From positions 1,364,001 through 1,428,000 of the forward strand of contig CADCXC010000004.1 in assembly GCA_902806595.1 (NCBI GenBank): 64,000 nt of DNA, read 5' to 3'. This document shows, piece after piece, positions 11,093 to 23,093 of the stretch. The position numbers and the translations under genes are program-made. The first letter of the stretch is position 1. The number at the start of each line of letters is the position of its first letter. This DNA comes from Pyrenopolyporus hunteri. Taxonomy: Eukaryota; Ascomycota; Sordariomycetes; Xylariales; Hypoxylaceae. A model generated the notes under the pieces. It searched no databases and was not told the DNA's origin. It saw only the letters and a list, made by a program, of their open reading frames with translations.

Positions 11093-14000
11093 AGGGTAGA
11101 GGATTTAACTTAGTCTAGAAAAGGAAGGAAATGCGAGAAATCGAGGGGGTTGCTTGTTTTGTGAATAATACCGATATGGGGTACTTGGCTGGGGGCACAT
11201 AGAGGCTTGCATAAGTCCGACGATGGCGCCCTTACTGTTTGCATATAGTTGGAGTAAACGCCGTACGTGACTTCGGTTCAGATCTAAAATCGGAGTTAGT
11301 ACCTAGAAAACACAACTTCTGGGCTTGCAGCTGAGTTATCCTGCATCTATATGACCGATGACCAAGAGGGCTGATACATAGAACGCTGGGTGCGTCTCAT
11401 CCTAAAGTCGAATATCGGTCTCCGGAGTTAGCCCCTATTCCCAGACGTGGTGTTACGCATATTAATCCCCTTAAGCAAAATTGGACGCCTAATCTAGGTT
11501 ACCTTACCTCTTTACCTCGGTACCTACTTTCTGGGTAAACCTCATGCAGATTTAGGAGTTAAGTGAGGTAATTAATCGTATCAAGCACTTCTCTTTCTTT
11601 TCAACTTACACCGGTAATAAATAGACGTCGTGGATACAACCTACTTACATTGGCAAGCTTCCATACCCCGATAGGGGCGTGCTATATGAATATACAGTGG
11701 GCAAAGTTTTGTTCCATCCTACATTTCGCGAGATGTAAAATTTAGAGGTTACACCACATCCACTTAATATATGAAGGATCTGTATGACCAAATAGTGTAG
11801 AGGGCATGAACATAAGGAGATGAACGCGCAACTCGTGAGGCTCTCCATGCTTTCCGGGCGGGAACTCTAGTATCGTGAGAGAAAGAAGAAAATTAGCTCA
11901 GTGAGCCACCCGCGCCAAAGGTAGATCTAGGTAGGTAGCATGCATTAGGAACTTGCATACTAGCCTCCATACATGCGGCTGAGTAGATGCCATAGTCGGT
12001 GGAGTATAATCCACGCGCCAACGAGGTAGACCGGTGCGACGACCTCTGACGAGAATAACACGGAAGAGCTTTTAACTTGTTGGCTTGATCCGAGTTTACT
12101 AATGCGGTCTTCGCGAACCTGGGAGTCTATTGCTTTCCGGTGCTGTCCTCAGTACACACCTACTTAATATCGTAGAGGATGATCTGTGGGTGGAAGAGAA
12201 AATATCGACTCGTTATCTAATGGCTCGTTAATATGCAGCTCGAGTAGCTTTTGTTTCAAGCTGCAAGGGGACTTGGTTATTGGGTAAGTGAGGTTTGGTC
12301 AGTATACTACGCGCCCACCAATAAGCCCCGCGGTTACATGCTTGCGAACATTTATTACCTTTAAGCCCGCTGCATAAAGGGTCCGCCTTGAGATCAAGAT
12401 GTGGTTGCAAACCATAATGCGACCAGCGAAAGCGACCCAATAGCTCACCATCTACCCTTCACGTAGTATTCTGGGCTGTTCAACGTTATCGCAAGAGGGT
12501 ATTCGTTTAAATAAGGTAGCTTACCGCGGCAGTATGTCTCTTCCATACCACTAATCATTGCGACGCGTAAGGGAGCACAACGAGGGCTGAAGAGCTATGA
12601 CACAGCAAGGGACTTTTCGTCATTCTCGTCACACTGACCACCAACGTCCGACGAGTTACAGTGTGGGATATACCTGCGCTAATGCAACGATTTAGGATAG
12701 GAGCACCGGGCCGTGACGGCTACTGACGTTCACAGTAGGACTAGCCGCATGGAAGAAACCATGCAATATTGTTACAGGTCCGGCAGGAAAGCGAAGCTAC
12801 ATCGCATTGCATGATACAGGGATTTTCGAATAACCTGGTGTATGGCAGTCTGCTACCCAGGGAGTTGATATGATAAGGAAGCGTGGAACGGAACAGCAGT
12901 ATGGGGTGGTATGTGGATAACCAAGCTAGGTGGTAATGCGGCATGGCGGCATTCGGTGTCGAGTCCTAGATGATATGTTACCAAATCAATATTTTGAATG
13001 TCCAATGGGAAAGAAGATGGTGTTGGCGCAATACAGATCCATATAGATTGGTCGTATAATATCTCATGCGTACGGATTCGAACTCTCGTAGGCTTTTCCT
13101 AGATCGAATGATGTTGCCTTTAGAGTAGAACAAAAATTGGAGCGCTTGGATTTGGACTTGGATTTGGTTGATCAAGTGAGCAGTCTGCCTAGCTCCAGAC
13201 TCCGCTATAGGGAATTTCCGGTGTCGGGCGTGGAGCGCCTAGGTTAGCATCTTTGAGCCGAAATTGGACGTGATACTGGCTTGCGCTAGTTAACCCCGTA
13301 TCTCACGAGGATCCAGCGCATATGAGCTAGAGAAAAGGGTTGTTATGTGTCATGCATTGTCGGTCGCAGCGAAATTATGGCTAACCGGAGACTTGTTCGA
13401 CAGATCGTATTATACACACCCAGGTGGGTTGTATGTTATGTGTAATAAGATGAAGGAATCGAGTTCTCCACGTCTCACTCACCTTCCGGATGACCAGCAG
13501 AAAGATTGTGCGGTACGCGGCATCCTAAGAGTCGGCATCTTCAAGGGACCGAGATTATAGAATACCGATATGAAACTAAAGATCCGAGTTTCGTTTAGTG
13601 ATGGTCGGCAAGGGATAGCAGCGATTCCGCTTCCTCGACTTCTCACCCCTCCTCTTCCCTCTTCGGATTGTCAAGAGACAGAAAAAAAAAAGACCTTGGC
13701 TTTCGAGAGGAGTCTAGAAGAAGAACGGCGCGGCTGTATTGAGAAAAAAACCAAGTGGGCCTAAACACCAAAAACAGCTAGGCCGGTCAAGGGCTACTAG
13801 CGTGTCTTGCCCCGCCATTAGCGTTAGGATAATATCTCAATTAGGGAGTGGCTGAATATTTCGAGCGAACTGATACGCCCGTCCACTACGTAAGCATCCA
13901 GGTGGGAACCCAGACGTGAAGCGATGCCGCAAGTACGATCATGGCACGGTTGGTCGACCCCACATGGTGTTCAGAATCCGTGTTATATGATTGGCCGGTT

Positions 14001-15481
14001 TTTGTTGACCGTAGATCGTAAGGTTCTGGGTTCCATCGATGAACCCGGCCGGAGCATCGAGATGGCCATTCCATTTCGAATGCAACGTCTTTTGCGTCCT
14101 TGCGTCCTTGCATCTTCGCGCTCCGCGTTGCGCTGCCGGAGAGGAAAGAAAGAAAAAAAAAAGTGACGACTGTGCATACATACCTACATACCTACATACC
14201 TAGGATTAAGCTGTAGCAATAGTCCTTCGGAACTGGAAACTTTGACGTTACCTAGGATCTTGAATGGCATGCTAAGTGGTATCTAAGAAGTAGGCAGAAC
14301 AACCCGCCCACCTCTCAGACCGCCAGAATTGACTTTGATATTATTTCTATTACTTAACCTGTGGTGCCTTGTTGATCACCTCGGTCATCTCTCGGTCGGA
14401 CCCCAAAGGTTCTTACCGTATGCCTTCGACTGTGGGATCGACAATCTTTCCGACGCAATACGGAGGCGCCGACTTTGTCGCGTCTGTGGGTATGAAATGT
14501 GGGAAAGTAAGAGGATAAAAAGAGATGGCTTACTGAGGGGTTAGGGTTGTCCGTTTGTGACAGTTGCGAATTCGAAACCAACAAACACTAACAGCGCAAC
14601 CTTATCTAGCGTTTATCGAACTGGTCACGGGCTCAAATGGATACTAGTCCAAGCGCATACTTAATTACATGTAGTACTACCTATAAGTACCTAGGTAACT
14701 ACCTAGGTAGGTATTTATTAACTTGTCGAATAAAAGCAATGGAAGTCGTGAATGGGAATGGGAGGAACCGACGACGGTGAAGAAAGTGTAACTTGGCGCG
14801 GATAGTTTCCTCAACTTTAAATTTACTCTTCGTACCACTTACCAGGAGTTCTAAGTGCTCGACTAAGTCAAGGAGGTACAACCTACGGGTGATGACTTCC
14901 ATGGGGATGGGTCTTGCTAACTCAACTAAATGCATGCCGCTGGAGGTCACCTGGATCCACCAACGAGGGCCTGAACGTTCAGTATCCTTTAGCGCATCTC
15001 CACATTTTTCTTTCTAGCACCTCCGATTCATAGTATATTTCTCTGATGCGGTCCTCCTTGTCTCTCCTCGTCCCTCTACCCACCCTCTTCCTTCACCTTG
15101 CTATCTACCACCTTCTCTTCTCATGCAGAAAGGCCCTGCACATGCAAAGCACCTCTCATATATTCCTCCTCATATCAGCTTATTATTCTCCGGCGTCTCA
15201 TCCGACGAGAACCAGACTTTTTCACACCGGCCTACATATCCGTTGCTACGCCACCCACCCTCCTCTACCGGTTTTACTCAACGTCTAGTGGCGTAGATAA
15301 AGAGAGCCCGTGAAGCAGGTTTCTCGCAGAGAATAGTTAGATATATTGGAGGAATAGAAGGCAATTGCCTGCCGCCGCAACACTTGACGCTTGTTCTCCT
15401 GCTCTAGCATTCCGGCAGTCCAAGACCAAGCGCCAAGTGCTGTGTCAGCTAGTCGTAAGGCCGATACCAAGTAACGAAGCA
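11093..15481. other. Gene-poor region of 4.4 kb
   Basis: No coding region that I can support; all open frames are short and lack recognisable domains. TAGG/CCTA repeats occur near 11505-11530, 11925-11940 and 14680-14715, and an eight-base unit ACATACCT repeats three times at 14180-14203. A-rich tracts lie at 13680-13690 and 14150-14161. The CT-rich stretch 15040-15240 is probably the promoter and leader of the MFS gene. Base composition is ordinary, so this is not RIP-type DNA. Relics of decayed or lineage-specific genes cannot be excluded. Confidence 0.5.
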
Positions 15482-17273
15482 ATGGTCCTAACAAAGCAGA
15501 GATCACCCCGAAACCCGGATGACTTTCCGACTGTTCAGCTGTTTCTATTAGCCATCGTCCGTCTAGCTGAACCTATCGCCCTCACATCTATCTTCCCGTA
15601 TGCCTGGGCTCTCGTTAAGCGGTTCAAAATCGGCAACGAACAAGATGCCTCGTTCTACGCCGGCCTCCTTGTATGTAAATTTCGGTTTCCCTTGTTACCC
15701 GCAGCAGAGAATAGTCCTCTCCGTGTAAAAAAAAAAAAAAAAATTTTTTCCCCGGGACTGTATTTAACTTTTAGAGTCTTATCAAGCAATTTCTAACTAG
15801 TCTCTTTAGATTTCATCTTTCGCCCTCGCCGAGGCGCTGATGGGCATGTTTTGGGGTGGGCTGTCTGATAGAGTCGGCCGAAAGCCCGTTCTTCTACTAG
15901 GATGCCTCGGCACTATGTTTAGCATGGTGATGGTAGGGTTTGCTACCAATCTCTGGATAGCTTTGGTCGGTCGAGCACTCGGTGGGCTCTTGAACGGCAA
16001 CATCGGCGTCATCCAGACAATGGTTGGAGAACTGGTTTCTAAACCTGAGCATGAGCGTAAGTAACAACCTAAGATCCGCCTCAAAGAATAATAACGCAAG
16101 ACTAATTTCGCAGCTCGCGCCTATTCCGTAATGCCTTTTGTCTGGTCTATAGGCACAATCATTGGACCGGCAATCGGTGGAATGCTGGCTGACCCGCATG
16201 AGTCCTGGCCTGACAAGTTTCCGCAAGGCACCCTATTCGCAGACTTCCCCTATCTCCTCCCTAATCTCTGTTGTGCTGCTCTTCTGCTGATTAGCATCTG
16301 CCTGGGATATTTCTTACTCGAGGAAACTCACCCCGATATGGTTCCACGAGTTATGCTCCCTGATGATACCTATGTTTCCAACGAGACACCCCTCCTAGAG
16401 ACCTCGGATGCGATTAAACAGCCGGCCGTCGATTTACGTTCCGAGACGTATGGAACTTTCCGAGGCAGTATCGAGCTTAGCCGTGAGACGGTATCTACGA
16501 AAGAACCCGAAAAGAAAGCGGGCTTCAACATCTTCACCAAGCGCATCATGGCTCTCGTCATTGCGCTCTCAATCTTCACCTATCACTCAATGACTTATGA
16601 TCATCTCCTCCCTATCTTCTTCGAGGACGACAGAGTTCCTATCCATCACGCTCCGGAAGACGGTTTCTTCACTAAATTTAATCCTCTGTACTCGCCGGGA
16701 GGTCTGGGTCTTTCGATGCAGTCGGTGGGGTTTATAATGGCGGTTAACGGAGCCATTGCGCTCTTCGTCCAGGTCGTCGTCTTCCCCCTAGCCGCCGAGA
16801 AGATTGGTGTGTATAGACTCTTCATCTTCGTCACCGTTTGCCACCCTCTTGCCTACGTCATCGTACCCTCCCTGGTCTACGTACCGGAATCGCTCCTATA
16901 CGCCGCGATTTACTTCTACCTGACCATCAGAAATATCTTTTCCATCATTTTATATCCTTTACTTCTTATCCTTATCAAGGACGCTACCCCTAGCTCTTCA
17001 GTTCTCGGGAAGGTAAATGGTCTTGCAGCTAGCGCTGGCGCTGCTTGTCGTATGATAGCTCCGCCCGTGGCAGGATACCTATACTCTATCGGTTCACAGA
17101 TTGACTGCACCGGTCTCGCCTGGTACGGAAGCGCTGTGGTTGCCGTAATTGGTTCTTTCCAATGCTTTTCTGTCAAGCGGGATCGTAATGAAGTCGCCCC
17201 AGAAGAGGCTGGGACTCCAGTCAAGGGCGATCGCGTTGTCGTAACTGCTACGGAGGCGGATGAGGAGCTATGA
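15482..17273 (+). CDS. Major facilitator superfamily transporter (DHA1/ZIFL-like)
   Basis: Three exons (15482-15670, 15810-16056, 16114-17273) encode 531 residues. Both introns have good donors (GTATGT, GTAAGT) and acceptors, and intron 1 has a CTAAC branch site. About twelve membrane segments are visible, with a long charged loop in the middle (residues about 220-290), as in 6+6 MFS carriers. The loop between segments 2 and 3 carries the MFS signature WGGLSDRVGRKPVLLLG, and MPFVWSIGTIIGPAIGG matches the segment-5 motif of drug:H+ antiporters. The overall pattern resembles yeast YCR023C and plant zinc-induced facilitator-like proteins, so export of a small organic or metal chelate at the plasma or vacuolar membrane is possible. 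The substrate is unknown. Intron 1 contains an A17 run near 15727. Confidence 0.9.
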
Positions 17274-19013
17274 GCTATGACCGATTATATAGCCGGATAT
17301 CGAAATCTGCGCGGTATAATGTCAGCTGGAACGGTTTGGGAGGCATCTTACGAATCACGGTTCATTGGTTTTGGCATATACGACCGCATAATGAATCAAC
17401 GATGGCGTTGGCGGTATTTAGATGCTTAACTGGGCGTTCGGGATAGGGTTCGGGATAGGGTTCGGGAAATGGAAATGGAAAAAAGGGAAAAAAGAATAAA
17501 AAGGGGTTGGGTTTGGTATGCAACGATATCCTTTGACGCGCGCTTGGATGGTTATAAATCTGGTTACCCATTCGCATTACTTATATACAGCGTAGCTTGT
17601 CCTTGCGGTCTGTGTAGTTGGCATATCATGACAATCTCTAGAATAATAATATAATATTGATTTCGTAGTCTTGAAACGAGGCTTTTATCTGGTTTGGCAT
17701 AACATTACGTTCTAAATGGTTGGCACTATGCAAACCCCAGAGTTACATGGGGGTACATATGCTGTCTATTGGCTTTACTTTACATACGTGAAGCATTTAA
17801 GGTGGACGTATCACTGACGATGTATGTAGGTTCGGATCAGTTGAGCCTCAAGTGTGGAGGAGACCCGCAACCTCCCCAGACTATCTCGAGATGTATGACT
17901 TAGCTGAACGCAGGTACCCGGCAGTAACTAAAATAAGGACAAGAGAAATGACCGATTGGGTGCCCATGGGTTCGGGAATATGTAAAAGACAGCCTAGTAA
18001 ACTTTTCGAGATGTCGTTATATTAGCTTGGGTTGACGTGCTTTTATATACGGGGCCGGTGGAAACTTATTTTCGACGTTCGACTCCACTTGTTTCCCATT
18101 TCGGGCTGCTAACGTCTTAAGCCCTGAGAGCTGAGTGATCGGGCGAGCGACGGTAAGCTTTGTTTACTTTGGCCGGCGGTAGATACTTAGCTAGGTAGGT
18201 ATATTTACTACTCGGTTTGAAGCCGGTGGTGTGGTGTAAGTACCTCTCTAAGGGGAAGCGCTGCGCCATATACTAGTATCCGACTGAGCTCGTTACCTAC
18301 TATACCTAAGTTAAGTGACGCAAGCTGGACCTAATAAATCAGGTTTTGATGCTAAAGATACCTTGGGTAAATAGTGAAGCAGCGGGGTCTTAGACTGAGA
18401 TAGTATGACGGCTAAGACTCGTGTGAGGGATAGGTTATGTATCTGGTAGGGAGAGGAGGATGAGTTAGGAGACAAAATAGTACGCGGGCCTTTTCGGTCA
18501 GGGTAATAGGGGTAACGGGGATACGGGTTGGAACGAGTTTAATATACGGAGTTCCCTCCGCTAACAACCTCATCGGTTACGCAATGCGTACTTATAACAC
18601 TACACAGGTACCAAAGAGCCCACTCACTCTAAAGCACAACAACATCCCTAAACTAAAATGGGGTTAATGTCACCAAGTCGCAAGGGAAGCTCGTACGTTC
18701 AAGAACGAGTATCAATTATGTGCCATGAATATAACGGCGACTAGCCCTCCCTGGTTCCGCCGCAGGAGAATTACAAGGTCATAGTGTGTAGTCTCAATCC
18801 GCATAACAGTTCGTCCTCTCCCTCCTCGAAGGGATTTTTTTGTTCACGAGTACCTGTCTATGTCCGAATATCCCGTTATCAAATCATAGCTACCACTATG
18901 CGTTAAGAGTACAGCCGGCCCAAATCTTCAAAAGTAGTGCGGCCGCCTCATAACGCCAACCATTATACCGGCCCTGACACAAGAAAACGGTGAGATGCTA
19001 CTGTTACATCCAC
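17274..19013. other. Intergenic region, convergent genes
   Basis: 1.7 kb with no supportable gene. A 12-base unit GTTCGGGATAGG is repeated in tandem at 17436-17471 (two exact copies and a partial third). A TAGG repeat lies near 18188-18202. Otherwise nothing seen. Confidence 0.5.
17436..17471 (+). repeat. 12-bp tandem repeat, telomere-like core
   Basis: Three tandem units of GTTCGGGATAGG, the last diverged. It contains TAGGG but is not the canonical TTAGGG array. Too short and too irregular for a telomere; a simple-sequence remnant. Confidence 0.8.
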
Positions 19014-20402
19014 TCATAGCGCATAGATGGCGGCCATGATGGCTGCGAAAGCGGCCGCATATGCACCTGATCGCAGGCCTCCGGCACTGCTCGCAGGGAT
19101 GGTTGCAGTAGCGGATGGTGGCGCGGTGAAGGTGCCATTAGCACCCGAGCCGGAGCCGCCGGCACCAGATCCAGAACCGGAACCCGTACCGGTCGAGATA
19201 GGGCTAATAGCCGTAGGCGTCACGGTAGAGGCTTCCTGGCTGGAGACCTGGCCACCCGGTACACCGCCGGGGCTGCCACCCGAGTTTCCAATGCTAGTGG
19301 CTGTACCGGTGGCCGAAGCACTAGATCCAGAAGCGGTCGAAGAGCCTGACTTGCCGGTAGACGAGGGGCCTGTGGAAGAGGAAGTTCCGGTGTTGGCCTT
19401 GTCGCAGCTGAGGTCGAAAAGCGGGGTCGTGGACAGCTTGTTACCGACAATGCCGAAGCTCGGGTTCGGGGTATCGGGAGCGGCGTCCTGAAGGGTGTAG
19501 TACCACAGGTTCGTCTTGCTCGATAGCAGAGGGCAGACGACATCCTTCCAGAAAGTCTCGGCGTTGCTCGTCGACGCGATAGACTGCCCAACGGTCTTGC
19601 CACTAACTGGGTGACCCGTTTCGGTAATCCAGACCGACTTCCCGCCAGCAGCTTGCTGAGTCTTCTGTAGCGCATCCTGGAAGAGGGACTTGGACTTGGA
19701 GATGTCGTTGGGCATCGTGTCCTGGAAGTAAGGATAGGCATCCATGCCTAGCCAGTCACAAGCGTCAATGACAGCCTGGTTGGAACTGTTGTACCACGCA
19801 GTCCAAGTGTCGACGTGGCCGATGGGGGTTCCCTCCAGGCCAGTCCCGGCGATCGCATCCTTCGTCTCCTTGATGTAACGAGCGATGGTCTCGGGGCCGG
19901 TGCCGACGTTGGAGCCGGCCGCGATTCCCATAGGCGAGTTTCGGTACAGGTCTTCGCTACCAACCGAGATACCGTCGACGAGATGGATGAAATCGTTTCC
20001 ATACTGCTTAATGGCGGCTTTCAAGGCAAGGATTTCGTTGGCGAAAGAAGTATCACCTCCGGACGCCCAAAGACCGAGAAGCAGGGAGGTCTTAGTCTTG
20101 ATGGCAGCAGGAATGGCCGAAATAGGCTCACTTGCGGTTCCGGCTTGCTAAATTGGGCCGAAGTGTTAGAAATGGAGGTTTATAGTAGACATTTGTTACT
20201 GTGACTCTGTACTTACCACCATGGTGTAGAGACGCGCGCTGGTCCAGCCGGAAGTGCCCTTGAGATTTTGAGCTGTAGTGAACTCAGCCTCGAAGTCGGA
20301 CTGTTGCTTGGCAGCACCGGTGGTAAAAGTAGAACCATAGTTGAAACCCTGGATGGCCGAGGCCGTAGAGGCCAGGGCGAGGATAGGCGCGAAGGTACGC
20401 AT
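19014..20402 (-). CDS. GPI-anchored glucan endo-1,3-beta-glucosidase, GH17 (EglC-like)
   Basis: Exon 1 is 20217-20402, the intron 20148-20216 (GTAAGT..TAG), exon 2 19014-20147; 439 residues. Residues 1-17 are a secretion signal ([16 protein letters not shown]). The mature part is a GH17 barrel: FNYGSTF, then the acid/base Glu127 in SVGSEDLY and the nucleophile Glu238 in WITETGHP. These enzymes hydrolyse or remodel beta-1,3-glucan in the cell wall. After about residue 310 comes a Ser/Thr/Gly-rich linker, then a hydrophobic C-terminal tail ([16 protein letters not shown]) preceded by small residues, the layout of a GPI attachment signal. The protein therefore probably ends at the outer plasma membrane or wall. 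The alternative, soluble secretion, is less likely given the tail. Confidence 0.95.
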
Positions 20403-23093
20403 GTTGGTTGAGTTACTTAGGATAATCTATTAGGAGGAGATACGACCTTGAGGACGATGAGGGCGTCGTGTAAGAGTATGTCCGAGAAAGGAAAGAGATA
20501 AAAACTTCTTCAAATTTTTAGCTTCTCTTTAATTTTGCTGCTTGATTATATTGTTGATAGATCCCAAAGTGGGAGCCAGGCAAGCGCAATGTGAGGTCCG
20601 GAAAGTTGCAAGTGATTCAGGCTGAGAAGAAAGGACGTTGGCCTGACACAGAGCAAAGCAAACCGAAGCAAACCAAGGCAAGTCAGAGCAAAGCGAGTGT
20701 GGGTGTAGTCGAAACGGTAGCAAGAAGGAAAGGAAGGATGAAGTGTTATACCAAGAAGGACTATTTAAGAAAGGATGAACGAGCGAAGTTCACGTGTCGT
20801 TGGACGATTCCCTGTGTAATGACTACTACCTCTTGAGTGTCCAAGATGAAAACTAAGAAATACGAATGAAAGAAAAAACTAGAAAGCGTAGAAAAAGCCT
20901 GGATAGCCGGTGGTGACATAAGGCGTGGCACGATACATGTAGGTACATACCTACCTAGGTACCTACCTATGTAGCTTGTACGGACACACGTAATAAGAAT
21001 AGGTAGGTAGTTACATGTACATGTACGCGGGTATGTACTACACGGACTTGTAACCTTTTGTTGCTTATCCATTCCTGGTATGGGATACGCTTGTTCCTGG
21101 CAGGAACGCGCCGAATCGATGTCATGTACACATTCGATGGCTATTACCTGACTATCTGATTCGTTGCCTCCTGCGGTTCTGGGCTTTCCCAGGTGGCTCC
21201 ACGCCGCCACGGCCCCATCCTTGCGTTCCCTGCTTTCCCATCTTGGTCCCGACAGAGCGAAGTCTCTGAGTGGGTACTGAATCGATCCAATCGGATTCTA
21301 TTACTGGTCTTATCCCTGTTTAAAGACTGGAAACAAGCTCCGAGGGAGCCACTTTGCCCCCGGTTCTTTTAGTTCTCTGATCGATTTCCACAATCATGGC
21401 CGTCTGAAAAAATAACAACTTTAGCAGCGATGTTGGAACACAACTCAGACTTTGCACCAGCCAGTTCAGGAAAGTAAAACAAAGTTATTTAACTGAAAGA
21501 ATCCTCAATGTCATAGTTGCAGGCTTGTACAACTAACAAGACACTTTACTGCCTAATTCGGGTTTACGGGACACACTGACAGTCAAGTTGGGGAAAGGGA
21601 ATCGATAACACGACGATGACGTGCAGCAACCTCGTATTGGACCCATAAACCTCACTGCCAACCATCCACGATCTTCGTAAAATGAGACAGTATTTGCCAT
21701 ACCGTATTTACTGTTTACTGCATTTTACATAATATTTTTTATTAGCATCGACCCAGAGCATTCCAGTGCTTTTGCCATTGCCTAGAATAGAAAACAATCG
21801 TTTTAAGAAGGATAGGCTAAGACGTATGCCGGGCTTGCCCCAAAGAAAAAGAGCAAACAATAGGTACCTACGAAACCTGAAGCCATACTTTTACAGCCAT
21901 ACGTAGACCTGTTTGCCGGGGCCCCTTTCTCTTGCATTGTGCCTGCATTCTGTTCCTGCATTAACCAGCTCATTGGGCTGAGCTGAAGACTGGCTGACAC
22001 GACGGCGTCGGTTCGACGGGCTCTAATGCGCTTACATTCACACGTAAGTGGCTTGGTCAACTTAGACACAGTACCTCGGTCAAACAAGCACAGTAACCTG
22101 ACTGTAAGGGTGGCGAGAGGGAAATCAGGAGGAAAGTACATAGATCAACATTCTTTTATAGTAACGGAATTAAAAAGAAGTAACCTACAAATGCGTATGA
22201 TAAATAAATGTTTGTAGTGGCAGATGAAATCAATTGTCGCCTTTTCCCGAGAATGAGGAAGTCCGAATGTTATTGGATGTATCCGAGTCATCCGGATATT
22301 CAGTAGTGGATCGGTCTTCTCGACTTGGAGGCCAATACACACCATCCTTCTATTATCAGAGGGGAAAAAAGATCATCTATAATACCTAGGTAGGTACTCA
22401 ACTATGTGCGAAACACTCTAATACCGAGGGTGAGGAGTTAATATACATATGAATCGTAACTAAGGCCGTATATCTATTTAGGTACCTACTTAAGCTGCTA
22501 GGCACCCTACTTACACATTCTCTCAAACTTACCTCGTATATTTTAAGAGTATAAAGATTGAGATGATGGGTATCTCTTTAAGACATAGCCCGGACTAAAG
22601 CATGTCGTCTAATTATAGGTAATATGTAGTATATAGAATAGTTTATGCGAGGTCAAGGGTTCTTAACTTAAAGCGCGACTAGTCATCTTCATAATCCAGA
22701 ACTCTATAATCAGGCGGAGGAGAGGTTCAAAGGTATCTACACGTAGGTCGTACATATAGCGCATATAGCGCAATGAGCTACGTAACAATCAGATGTAGTA
22801 CGAACCTGGAAAGAAATGTTCTATAACCCTATAAATCACGGGTTGTTTGAATAAGTCAACTTGGTGTAATTAAGAAATCTAATCAATTCTCAGTGTTCCC
22901 TATCTATCGTTCGTATGAGGGTATCAATCTATGAAACGTCACATTCGTTAAAAGGCGCAGGGACGTAACCGCCCTTATACACGTTGGGCTCTCAGCTCCA
23001 TCGTCCGAGTTATCCTCGAACTGGAGCCAAGCGCTGATGTCCGGTAATAACCATGGGTGATCTCGCAGCGTCTCGATTCCTACCCGACTAACC
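20403..23093. other. Intergenic region of 2.7 kb
   Basis: Upstream of the glucanase and downstream of hamartin. The first ~130 bases probably hold the glucanase leader and core promoter. At 20640-20700 there is a degenerate AGCAAA-type repeat. Dense CCTA/TAGG repeats lie at 20937-21010 and again at 22383-22395 and 22478-22495. No coding region is convincing. Confidence 0.5.

Noticed and set aside
13040..13120. tRNA-like word GAGTTCGAATCC on the minus strand
   Set aside because: The arms around it do not pair into a T-stem, and no acceptor or anticodon stem can be built; likely chance.
11645..14584. Several 60-80 codon open frames in the gene-poor region
   Set aside because: They overlap on both strands, carry no recognised motif and are no longer than expected by chance at this base composition.
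17436..17471. Interstitial telomere
   Set aside because: The unit is 12 bases with only a TAGGG core and three copies; not a TTAGGG array.
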